Shown here: piece after piece, positions 7,799-15,089 of the stretch
How positions within the stretch are numbered: the first letter of the stretch is position 1
Layout of the letters: each line of letters opens with the position of its first letter
NCBI GenBank assembly: GCA_947600015.1
Contig: CANQFX010000002.1
Coordinates: forward strand, 1-46,816
Direction: 5' to 3'
Source: an uncultured Bacilli bacterium
GTDB lineage: Bacteria; Bacillota_I; Bacilli_A; RF39; UBA660
Length of the DNA stretch: 46,816 nt
Made by a program: the position numbers and the translations under genes
The notes under the pieces: generated by a model
Told to the model about the DNA's origin: nothing
Seen by the model: the letters and a program-made list of their open reading frames with translations, nothing else
Database searches by the model: none

Positions 7799-9181
7799 TT
7801 AAAATTCGCAATTTCCTGGAGTTCTAGGATATGGAATTACATCGCGAATATTTTCTACTCCTGTTAAATACATAATTAACCGTTCAAATCCCATGCCAAA
7901 GCCAGAATGAATACAGCCACCATATTTGCGAAGATTTAAATACCAATTTAATTCTTCTGTTCCTACATTCATCTCTTTCATTCTGTTGATAAGCATATCA
8001 TAACGTTCTTCTCTTTGTGAACCACCCATTAATTCTCCAGAACCAGGAACTAATAAGTCGACTGCGGCAACCGTTTTTTTATCATCATTTAAACGCATAT
8101 AAAAGGCTTTAATGTCCTTTGGCCAGTCATAAACAAAAACGGGAGAATGGAATTTTTCTTCTGTTAAATATTTTTCATGTTCCCTTGCTAAATCTTCTCC
8201 ATATTCTGGTTTAAATTCAAAATCTTTTCCTGATTCTTTTAACAGTGTAATTGCTTCTTGATGTGTAATTCGTACTGCTTTACTAGAAAGTAATTGATGT
8301 AGTTTTTCTATTAAACCAGATTCTACAAATTGATTTAGAAATTCTAGTTCTTTTTCACAATTTTTTAATACATAATCTACTACATAACGAAGCATTTCTT
8401 CCATAATATCCATATCCTGATTTAAATCACAAAAAGCAATTTCAGGTTCAATCATCCAAAATTCCGAAGCATGGGTTTTCGTATTTGAGTTTTCTGCGCG
8501 AAAAGTTGGACCAAAAGTATATGTCTTCTTATATGCTAAAGCAAACGTTTCTGCTTGTAATTGGCCTGATACTGTAAGAGAGGATTCTTTTCCAAAAAAG
8601 TCTTTACTATAGTCAATCTGTCCTTCTTCATCTTTGGGAATATTTTTAAAATCAAAAGTGGAAACGTGAAACATTTCCCCGGCTCCTTCACAATCACTTG
8701 CTGTAATTAATGGAGCATGAAAATACACATAGTCTCTTTCTTGAAAATACTTGTGAATGGCAAATGCTGCTTTACTACGAACACGGAAAACTGCTTGAAA
8801 TAGATTTGTTCTTGGTCTTAAATAAGCTTGTTCTCTTAAAAACTCCCTACTGTGCTTTTTTGGTTGAATCGGATAATCCTCTGGACAATCTCCTAATAAA
8901 TCAATTTTTTTGGCTTGAATTTCAAAAGATTGACCTTCTTTTGGAGATTCTACGACCAATCCACAAACAGAAATGGCACTCCCAATTCGATATTTTGTTA
9001 TTTCATCAAATTGTTCTAATTGATTATCATAAACAATTTGGATTGGTGTAAAATAAGTTCCATCAGAAAATGAAATAAAACCAAATTCTTTTTGTTTGCG
9101 ATGATTTTTTATCCAACCTTCTAGTGATACTTCCGTTCCTATATATTTTTCTACATTTTCATATAATTCTTTATCTGTCAT
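7799..9181 (-). CDS. asnS: Asparaginyl-tRNA synthetase
   Basis: The 460-aa class IIb synthetase charges tRNA-Asn with asparagine. An N-terminal OB-fold anticodon-binding domain (about 1-105; GTEVSLEGWIKNHRKQKEFGF) precedes the catalytic core, with motif 2 (GPTFRAENSNTKTHASEFWM) and motif 3 (GFGMGFERLIMYLTG). RDVIPYPRTPGNCEF is a typical AsnRS end and separates it from AspRS. Length is normal. ATG 9181 has an ideal GGAGG site. It lies 9 nt after nagZ in an operon. No T-box leader is seen before it, so regulation would be through the rluA promoter. Confidence 0.97.
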   Translation of the reverse strand: MTDKELYENVEKYIGTEVSLEGWIKNHRKQKEFGFISFSDGTYFTPIQIVYDNQLEQFDEITKYRIGSAISVCGLVVESPKEGQSFEIQAKKIDLLGDCPEDYPIQPKKHSREFLREQAYLRPRTNLFQAVFRVRSKAAFAIHKYFQERDYVYFHAPLITASDCEGAGEMFHVSTFDFKNIPKDEEGQIDYSKDFFGKESSLTVSGQLQAETFALAYKKTYTFGPTFRAENSNTKTHASEFWMIEPEIAFCDLNQDMDIMEEMLRYVVDYVLKNCEKELEFLNQFVESGLIEKLHQLLSSKAVRITHQEAITLLKESGKDFEFKPEYGEDLAREHEKYLTEEKFHSPVFVYDWPKDIKAFYMRLNDDKKTVAAVDLLVPGSGELMGGSQREERYDMLINRMKEMNVGTEELNWYLNLRKYGGCIHSGFGMGFERLIMYLTGVENIRDVIPYPRTPGNCEF

Positions 9182-9190
9182 GCTAACCTC

Positions 9191-10360
9191 CTAATAAATG
9201 CCACTTGCATATTTCCAAGCCGTAATTCGAATTACCGCTTCATTTAATTGTTCTTCTGTTATTATACCACTTTTTACTGCTTCTAACACCTCTTGATACA
9301 TCGTAATAAAATCACTTGTAATAATCATATCGTTTCCTGCTTGAAAAGCAAGGGTGGCAGCCTTTCCATTTTCTACGTATGCTTTTACTGCATCCATCGC
9401 TAAATCATCGGTCATAATAACACCACTAAAATGCAAAGTGTTTCTCAATTCATTGATTACCTTTTTACTAAGGGAAGAAGGATAATCTGGATCCATTGCT
9501 TTTACTATATTGTGTGACACTAAGATGCTAGGTACTCCTGCTTCAATACCTGCTTGAAATGGTAAAAAGTCATTTTGAACAAAATTTTCATAACTTCGTT
9601 CATCAATTGCAATTCCTGTATGGGTATCTACATTATTACCATAGCCCGGAAAATGTTTTAGGCAAGCATTGATTTTATTATTTTTACTATATGTCACCAT
9701 ATTTTTGATATATTCGGCTGTGTCTGTTGCATTTCTTCCAAAACTTCGTTCATAGATAAAATCACTGGCATTGGTAGAAACATCGGCAACAGGTGCTAAA
9801 TTTAGATTAATTCCTAAACTAAGCAACAGTTCTGCTTTTTCTTTTTCTATTTGTTCTAATAAGGGATAGCCACCTTGATTATAAATTGTTTGTGGTGAAG
9901 GAAAACGTTGGGCACGAAAAGCAGGATATCTACTTACTCTCACAACGGTTCCCCCTTCTTCATCTACCGCAATCAAAAGAGGATATTTACTCACTTCTTG
10001 GTCATGCGCAAGTTGTGCTTTAATACTTTCCTTGGTTTGATTTTCTAAATCTTTGGCAAATAAGATATATCCTCCAGGATAGTAAGCTGTTTCTTGTTCT
10101 ACATTATTTGCATCATAACGAACCAAAAAAATTTGACCTACTTTTTCTTCTAATGTCATTTTTTTCACTGTAGAAAGAGCATCTTTGTAATATGCCTCAA
10201 AAAGAAGTCCCTTATATTTTTCTAACGGATCTTCTTTTTTTACTATTTCCTTTTTTTCTTTCTTGGGAGTCGTTTTTTTCTCTTTTGTCATTTCTTTGTA
10301 AAAAAGAATTCCACCTATCATTACGAGAATAATAATGATAATAATACATACCTTTTTCAT
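9191..10360 (-). CDS. nagZ: GH3 beta-N-acetylhexosaminidase, NagZ-like, membrane-anchored
   Basis: The 389-aa protein has an N-terminal hydrophobic anchor (about 3-22) and a Lys-rich linker, then a family 3 glycoside hydrolase domain. Visible motifs are IAVDEEGGTVVRVSRYP, KHFPGYGNNVDTHTGI (its DTH histidine is the usual acid/base of NagZ enzymes) and VIMTDDLAMDAV (catalytic nucleophile Asp). NagZ removes GlcNAc from muropeptides in wall turnover; the anchor places it outside the membrane, as in Bacillus NagZ. There is no C-terminal extra domain. GTG 10369 is in frame, but ATG 10360 with AGGTGA ahead is the better start. It sits between rluA and asnS with gaps under 16 nt. Confidence 0.88.
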   Translation of the reverse strand: MKKVCIIIIIILVMIGGILFYKEMTKEKKTTPKKEKKEIVKKEDPLEKYKGLLFEAYYKDALSTVKKMTLEEKVGQIFLVRYDANNVEQETAYYPGGYILFAKDLENQTKESIKAQLAHDQEVSKYPLLIAVDEEGGTVVRVSRYPAFRAQRFPSPQTIYNQGGYPLLEQIEKEKAELLLSLGINLNLAPVADVSTNASDFIYERSFGRNATDTAEYIKNMVTYSKNNKINACLKHFPGYGNNVDTHTGIAIDERSYENFVQNDFLPFQAGIEAGVPSILVSHNIVKAMDPDYPSSLSKKVINELRNTLHFSGVIMTDDLAMDAVKAYVENGKAATLAFQAGNDMIITSDFITMYQEVLEAVKSGIITEEQLNEAVIRITAWKYASGIY

Positions 10361-10375
10361 TTCTTTCACCTCATT

Positions 10376-11221
10376 TTATTTTATCATTTTTTTAAATTCG
10401 ATTGGTACTTTTGTTTCAAATAAGATTTCTTTTTTGATATGAGGACAATATAATCGCAAACGATTTGCATGTAAATATAGCCTTTTTTGTCTATCTTTTT
10501 TTAACCCATATTTTTTATCTCCTACAATAGGATGATTCATGGTATGGAGTGCTACACGAATTTGATTTTTTCGTCCCGTTTCAATTTCTATTCGCAACAT
10601 ACTATAATCTTTATTTTCTTTGATTACTTGATAAAAGGTAATGGCCTCTTTTCCTTCCCTCTTTTGGCAAGGATAAACCAATCCTGTTTTTCCCTCTTTT
10701 AAATATTGAATCACCTTTTTTTCTTTTTCTTTTAGTATACCATGAACTACTGCCACATATTCTCGCAGACTTGCATATTCTTTCCAATGATCTTGTAAAT
10801 CTTGTTTTAATTTTTCATTTTTCGCAAAGACAACAATCCCACTAGTATCTTTATCCAAGCGATGAACAATAAATATCTTGGCATTTTTTTCTTTTTCCCT
10901 CAGATATTCTCTTACCATATGGTATAGTGTATTTTCTTTTTCTTTTTCCGTTGCGATGCTTAGTAATCCACTTGGTTTATCTACAACAATCATCGCTTCA
11001 TCTTCAAATAAAATTTGAAAGGGATATTCTTTTTTATTTTGTTTCGTATCAATGAAAATCTTCATTCCTGGCTTAACTTTGTAATCATATTTTGTAATGC
11101 TTTGATGATTCATATAAATACAGCCATGTACTAAAAATTGTTTGATTCTTTTCTTGGGCATCGCCAAATGATTATATAAATAATTTAATAATAAATCTTC
11201 TTTTTGTACAATAATCTCCAT
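10376..11221 (-). CDS. RluA-family pseudouridine synthase
   Basis: The 281-aa enzyme has an N-terminal S4-like RNA-binding part (about 12-55) and a catalytic domain with VVDKPSGLLSIATE and IVHRLDKDTSGIVVFAKN; Asp123 is the predicted catalytic residue. GRKNQIRVALHTMNHPIVGDKKYG is the usual second block. It may modify 23S rRNA (RluD-like) or tRNA; several RluA paralogues exist, so no finer name is given. ATG 11221 follows AGGATAGGTG; the in-frame TTG just before it is less likely. It is the first gene of the nagZ-asnS operon. Confidence 0.9.
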   Translation of the reverse strand: MEIIVQKEDLLLNYLYNHLAMPKKRIKQFLVHGCIYMNHQSITKYDYKVKPGMKIFIDTKQNKKEYPFQILFEDEAMIVVDKPSGLLSIATEKEKENTLYHMVREYLREKEKNAKIFIVHRLDKDTSGIVVFAKNEKLKQDLQDHWKEYASLREYVAVVHGILKEKEKKVIQYLKEGKTGLVYPCQKREGKEAITFYQVIKENKDYSMLRIEIETGRKNQIRVALHTMNHPIVGDKKYGLKKDRQKRLYLHANRLRLYCPHIKKEILFETKVPIEFKKMIK

Positions 11222-11254
11222 CAATACACCTATCCTAATGAACTACTTTTCTTT

Positions 11255-11282
11255 ATTATATCAAAAAAAAGAAATATGCAAA
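11255..11282 (-). promoter_or_regulatory. Promoter of the rluA-nagZ-asnS operon
   Basis: On the minus strand TTTGCA (11277-11282) and TATAAT (11255-11260) are 16 nt apart, about 33 nt before the start codon. The rest of the 11222-11390 gap is AT-rich with no gene seen. Confidence 0.55.
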
Positions 11283-11390
11283 ACACATTTCTACATAAAT
11301 CAATCCTTTTTCCATTGATATTTTAATACCCAATATATCATATATTTATTTCTCTTCTCTTTCATTTTTTTATTACAAATTGATGGAGTG

Positions 11391-12119
11391 TTAGAAAAAC
11401 TTTTTTATAATCTTTTCAAAACCTTTGTCATCGGCAGAAGGAAATACTTCCTTTGCTTCTTTTTTTATTTCTTTTGGGGCATTTTTTACCGTAACCGAAT
11501 AGCCAGCATGTTTCATTATCTCTTTATCATTTTCTTTCGCTCCAACAAAAAGCACATGAGAAAAGGACTCTTTTTTTGTTTCGAGAATTTTTTTTACTCC
11601 TAAAAATTTGCTACATCCTTTCGCAATCATACATAAACTCCTGCTTTCTTCTTCTTTCCATACAGAAATAGAAGGAATAGATACAAGTTTTTGGTAAGAA
11701 GATAAATATTCTTTTTTGGTATCAAAAAAAATCTGAATACGATAAATTTCTTTTTGCTCTTTTTCATCAAATACATTTGTAGGTAAACAATATATTTGAT
11801 CCAATGTGGAAACAACAATTTTCTTTTCTCTATATTCTTTCAAAATCTTTTTTACAACAGATGATACTATTCTTTTTTTTATTAGAAACTTTTTGGATGC
11901 ACATGCATAAACACAGGCACCATCTAAGCAAACAATATAATCAAGAAAAGGAAAATCCAAATTATAATTCAAAACATAGGAAAAAGGTTTCTCTGTTGTT
12001 ACAGTAAAAAGAATCCCTTCTTTACGCATCCGATCTAATTCAATCATTGTAGATAAAAAAATTGCTTCTTCTTCATTAATCAAAGCATGAGAAAAATCAC
12101 ATGCAAGCATTTTATACAT
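11391..12119 (-). CDS. Degenerate Cof-type HAD-fold protein
   Basis: The 242-aa protein aligns by eye with Cof/YkrA HAD phosphatases: MYKMLACDF at the start, YIVCLDGACVY for the cap entry, then VGAKENDKEIMKHAG...VKNAPKEIKKEAKEV at the end. Key catalytic residues are changed. Motif I is CDFSHAL instead of DxDGTL (second Asp replaced by Ser10), and motif IV reads GAKEND where GDxxND is normal. Phosphatase activity is therefore doubtful; it may be a pseudoenzyme or bind ligand only. ATG 12119 overlaps the end of the PAP2 gene by 8 nt, showing translational coupling; the longer frame from 12140 lacks support. It is last in the pgi-PAP2 operon. Confidence 0.7.
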   Translation of the reverse strand: MYKMLACDFSHALINEEEAIFLSTMIELDRMRKEGILFTVTTEKPFSYVLNYNLDFPFLDYIVCLDGACVYACASKKFLIKKRIVSSVVKKILKEYREKKIVVSTLDQIYCLPTNVFDEKEQKEIYRIQIFFDTKKEYLSSYQKLVSIPSISVWKEEESRSLCMIAKGCSKFLGVKKILETKKESFSHVLFVGAKENDKEIMKHAGYSVTVKNAPKEIKKEAKEVFPSADDKGFEKIIKKFF

Positions 12120-12732
12120 GGTTTCCTTGTCCTTTCTCATAAATTCTTTTTTGGATTTCAGTCACAATGAATACTAGAATTGTCGCTAAAGAATAACCAG
12201 CAATGACATCAGTTGGATAATGAACGCCAACATAAATTCGACTAATCCCAATAGATAAAATTAAAAATACTAATGCGATGGATAATCCTACTTTTAGAAA
12301 TTTATTATTTACTTTTTGTATTACACAATAAAGTAAATATCCATATACACAAACAGATATCATGGCATGTCCACTAGGAAATGAATATCCTCCTTGAGAA
12401 ATTAATTTTAATCCAATTGGACGGTTTCGTTTGATTAAGTGCTTTATCATAAAATTAATTACCCCACAACTACTAGCAGAAACTCCTAAAAAGATACCAT
12501 ATTGATTTCTAAAAACAAGAAGGAAAAAGAATACCAAGACTAATACCATAACAGGATTTCCAAATTTCGTAATAAAGGTAAAATAAGAATCTAAAAATGT
12601 GCAACGAAAAGAAATCACAAACTGATAGATTGCTTGATCTAAAAAGATATTTTTTTTAAATATAACAAGTCCTAACATCAAAAAAAACAAAATAAGCAAA
12701 ACAAAAACTGCAATTCGTTTTTGTTGTTTCAT
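12112..12732 (-). CDS. PAP2-family membrane phosphatase
   Basis: The 206-aa protein has about six membrane helices. It carries the three phosphatase signatures KHLIKRNRP, SFPSGHA and SRIYVGVHYPTDV (catalytic histidines in the last two). Such enzymes remove phosphate from undecaprenyl diphosphate or phosphatidylglycerol phosphate at the membrane; a role in lipid-carrier recycling (BcrC/PgpB-like) is likely but not proven. ATG 12732 has a GGGGGGA site. It follows pgi by 12 nt and overlaps the HAD gene by 8 nt. Confidence 0.88.
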   Translation of the reverse strand: MKQQKRIAVFVLLILFFLMLGLVIFKKNIFLDQAIYQFVISFRCTFLDSYFTFITKFGNPVMVLVLVFFFLLVFRNQYGIFLGVSASSCGVINFMIKHLIKRNRPIGLKLISQGGYSFPSGHAMISVCVYGYLLYCVIQKVNNKFLKVGLSIALVFLILSIGISRIYVGVHYPTDVIAGYSLATILVFIVTEIQKRIYEKGQGNHV

Positions 12733-12744
12733 GATAAATCCCCC

Positions 12745-13935
12745 CTATTGTATGTGAACACTCTTTTTTATTTCTTGTTTATATATTTCTACTCCTTCTT
12801 GATGAAATGGATCTACTTCAAACAAATAAGCACTAAAAGCAGCACTCATCATAAAAAAGTACATCACTTCTCCCATTGTCTTTTCACAAATGGAGTCTAA
12901 TGTAATAGTATGTACGGGTACTCCTCCTTGTCGATGTGCAGAGGCAACCGAATCTGAAATAGTACAATTCATTTGATGAAGATTGTTGCCCTGATAATTA
13001 AGAAAAGAAGAATTTTGAATCTGAAAAAAGGTTTCAAAAAGAATTTTATTTCCTTCTTGAATAAATTGTCCTAATGAATGTAAATCTCTTGTATAAATCG
13101 TAGAAATTGGTAAAATCCCTTGTTGTTTTTTTCCTTCACTCTCGGCAAAGAGTTGTTTTAACCATTCCGTAAAATAGAAGAGTTTTGGTTCATAGACACT
13201 ATAATTTTCTACATACTTTCCACAATCAAATAAGCTCCTACGCAATACAGCATAAGTATATGCCTGTTCTTGATATTTTTTTCCTTCTTGATAACCTTGG
13301 TTAAGTAAATCAATATCCCAAGAAAAAGCGAGTGGAAATAAGTGTGCCGCTGTCATAACGGAATATCTTCCTCCAATATTTGTTGGAAATGGAAAGGAAA
13401 AATAGCCTTCTTTCTCTACTTCTTGATATAACTTTCCTTCTTTGGCATCGGTTGTTATGATAATTCTTTTTTTCATTTCTTCTAATGAATATTTTTCTTG
13501 CATTTTTTCTTTTATCAATTGGTAAGTCACCATTGTTTCTAAGGTGTTGCCACTTTTACTAATTACGTTTACGGAAAAATCAATTTTATCTAGATACGAA
13601 AGTAACCCTTGCATATATGCACTAGATAAAGTAGTTCCTGCATAAATAATAGGGAAAGCGTCTTTCTCAAAATAAGAGGATAAGGCTGCATTTAATGCTT
13701 TGCTTGCTAAAAAAGAACCCCCAATTCCTATCACTACCAAACAATCAGAATATTCTTTTACTTCTTTTGCTTTTTCTTTTATTTTAGAAATCAATGAAGA
13801 ATCAATTCCTTTTACCCATCCTGTCATATCACTTCTTTGAAAAGAAGCAAATACTTCCTCTTTTCGATTGAAATATTTTTCTTTTAATGAAGGTGAAATA
13901 AAAGAATCTAGTTTTTCAAATTCAAATGTAATCAT
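12745..13935 (-). CDS. pgi: Glucose-6-phosphate isomerase
   Basis: The 396-aa enzyme interconverts glucose-6-P and fructose-6-P in glycolysis. Visible blocks are CLVVIGIGGSFLASKALNAAL, VISKSGNTLETM (sugar-phosphate site), NIGGRYSVMTAAHLFPLAF and ESEGKKQQGILP...TRDLHSLGQFIQEG (active-site region). It is about 50 aa shorter than Bacillus Pgi (450 aa), mostly in surface segments. The frame is open to 13977, but ATG 13935, preceded by GGATGGTG, matches the family start. It heads an operon with the PAP2 and HAD genes. Confidence 0.94.
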   Translation of the reverse strand: MITFEFEKLDSFISPSLKEKYFNRKEEVFASFQRSDMTGWVKGIDSSLISKIKEKAKEVKEYSDCLVVIGIGGSFLASKALNAALSSYFEKDAFPIIYAGTTLSSAYMQGLLSYLDKIDFSVNVISKSGNTLETMVTYQLIKEKMQEKYSLEEMKKRIIITTDAKEGKLYQEVEKEGYFSFPFPTNIGGRYSVMTAAHLFPLAFSWDIDLLNQGYQEGKKYQEQAYTYAVLRRSLFDCGKYVENYSVYEPKLFYFTEWLKQLFAESEGKKQQGILPISTIYTRDLHSLGQFIQEGNKILFETFFQIQNSSFLNYQGNNLHQMNCTISDSVASAHRQGGVPVHTITLDSICEKTMGEVMYFFMMSAAFSAYLFEVDPFHQEGVEIYKQEIKKSVHIQ

Positions 13936-13960
13936 ACCAACACCATCCAATCTTATAATG

Positions 13961-13990
13961 ATTATATCACGTATCATACTGATTAGTAAA
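13961..13990 (-). promoter_or_regulatory. Promoter of the pgi operon
   Basis: On the minus strand TTTACT (13985-13990) and TATAAT (13961-13966) are 18 nt apart, about 25 nt before the pgi start codon at 13935. The promoter lies inside the longer open frame, which supports the shorter pgi start. Confidence 0.6.
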
Positions 13991-14042
13991 TGAAAGAAAG
14001 TTTATATTTGAAACTTTTAACTATTATATTTTTTCATAATAA

Positions 14043-14062
14043 AAAGACAGGATTCTGCCTTT
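14043..14062 (-). terminator. Intrinsic terminator after surface-gene remnant
   Basis: On the minus strand AAAGGCAG pairs with CTGTCTTT (one G-U pair) around a 4-nt loop, followed by T residues. It also ends transcription from the deacetylase-like gene upstream. Confidence 0.7.
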
Positions 14063-14068
14063 TATTTT

Positions 14069-14137
14069 TTAATTTATGATGTAAGGACTATTTCTTGTTC
14101 TATCCCCTCCACCACTTATATCAGATTTCAAAGAAAT
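14069..14137 (-). pseudogene. C-terminal remnant of a surface-protein gene
   Basis: Right after the stop of the deacetylase-like gene the minus strand reads ISLKSDISGGGDRTRNSPYI-IN-stop. This is the usual end of the large repetitive surface proteins whose N-terminal part survives at 1658-2302. The same last residues (RNPYIIN-stop) occur in the remnant near 31370. No start or upstream part is present, so only the tail of a lost copy remains, followed by its terminator. Confidence 0.6.
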
Positions 14138-14152
14138 CGAAGAATCTACACA

Positions 14153-15010
14153 TTATTTATCACTACTTTCATTCAACAATTGTTCTAATGTTAAAAAAGT
14201 ATACCCTCTTGTTTTAATATAATCAATAACAGAAGAAAGTTCTATTTCTGTGGAAGAATTGATTGGTAATGATATAATGGCTGCATTAGAAAGCTTTGAT
14301 TTAATTTCACGGTATGGATAATTTCCTACTTTAATTGTGGGAGTAATCGTATGAAGTTTTAATTTTGAACATAGTTCAATTACTTCTTTTTGGTCATAAT
14401 CAGAATAACAATATTTGGGTTCTTTTCCAGTAATGGAATTCAAGTAATTTAGTGCACTATTAAAGTAAATTTCTTCATACCGATTATCATAACTTAATAA
14501 TTCTAATTCAAATGAAGAAAGATTTTTTACGACCTCTAAATTATTTTCAATAAATAGTCCATCTAAAAAAAATGTAGCGGGAATCTCTTTTTCTTTTAAT
14601 GTATTCATAATATTTATTAAATTTTGATCTTTTGTCACTTGAAATACTAAGGCAACCGATTTTTTATCTAGATTTCCACTAACCACAAATTTATCATAAT
14701 ATTCATCTAAGGAAATTGTAGGAGTGGTTTCTTTAAATGCTGTGAGACTTTCATTATAAGTTCCATACTGTTTCATTTTTTTATAACTTTCATTCTGATC
14801 TACTTCTTTTCCTGCTTTTCCTGGAATAATTTTATTTCCAATAATTTGAGCATTTTTTGCTTCTACTTTATATTTTTGTTCACTCTTTTTAATTTCTTTC
14901 ATAATAGGATCACTATTGCGGATTAATTCAATGGATTTATTTGTATAATAAAAACTAAATAATACAAGTAATAAAACAAATACAATATGACAAATCTTTT
15001 TTATACTCAT
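14153..15010 (-). CDS. Membrane-anchored NodB-like protein lacking catalytic residues
   Basis: The 285-aa protein has one N-terminal membrane helix (about 5-24), a Lys/Glu-rich stalk and a domain (about 110-285) with the outline of a polysaccharide deacetylase: KKSVALVFQVTKD in place of ALTFDDGP, KEKEIPATFFLDG, a YLNSITGKEPKYC block, and RGYTFLTLEQLL at the end. The metal-binding Asp pair (TFDDG) reads FQVTK, and the H-S/T-x-x-H motif is also gone (SSFELELLSYDNR). Deacetylase activity is thus unlikely; it may bind wall glycan. The start is ATG 15010 with AGGTGAT; the in-frame GTG 15019 lies within that site. It is alone between two terminators. Confidence 0.65.
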   Translation of the reverse strand: MSIKKICHIVFVLLLVLFSFYYTNKSIELIRNSDPIMKEIKKSEQKYKVEAKNAQIIGNKIIPGKAGKEVDQNESYKKMKQYGTYNESLTAFKETTPTISLDEYYDKFVVSGNLDKKSVALVFQVTKDQNLINIMNTLKEKEIPATFFLDGLFIENNLEVVKNLSSFELELLSYDNRYEEIYFNSALNYLNSITGKEPKYCYSDYDQKEVIELCSKLKLHTITPTIKVGNYPYREIKSKLSNAAIISLPINSSTEIELSSVIDYIKTRGYTFLTLEQLLNESSDK

Positions 15011-15035
15011 ATCAATCACCTAAAAAAGTATATGA

Positions 15036-15061
15036 AAAAAAGTTCTAAATTTGAACTTTTT
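15036..15061 (-). terminator. Intrinsic terminator after pnp
   Basis: On the minus strand AAAAGTTC (15053-15060) pairs with GAACTTTT (15038-15045) around a 7-nt loop, and more T residues follow. It closes the rpsO-pnp unit. Confidence 0.75.
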
Positions 15062-15089
15062 TGTCTTAGATAAGTAATTTCTGATTCTT

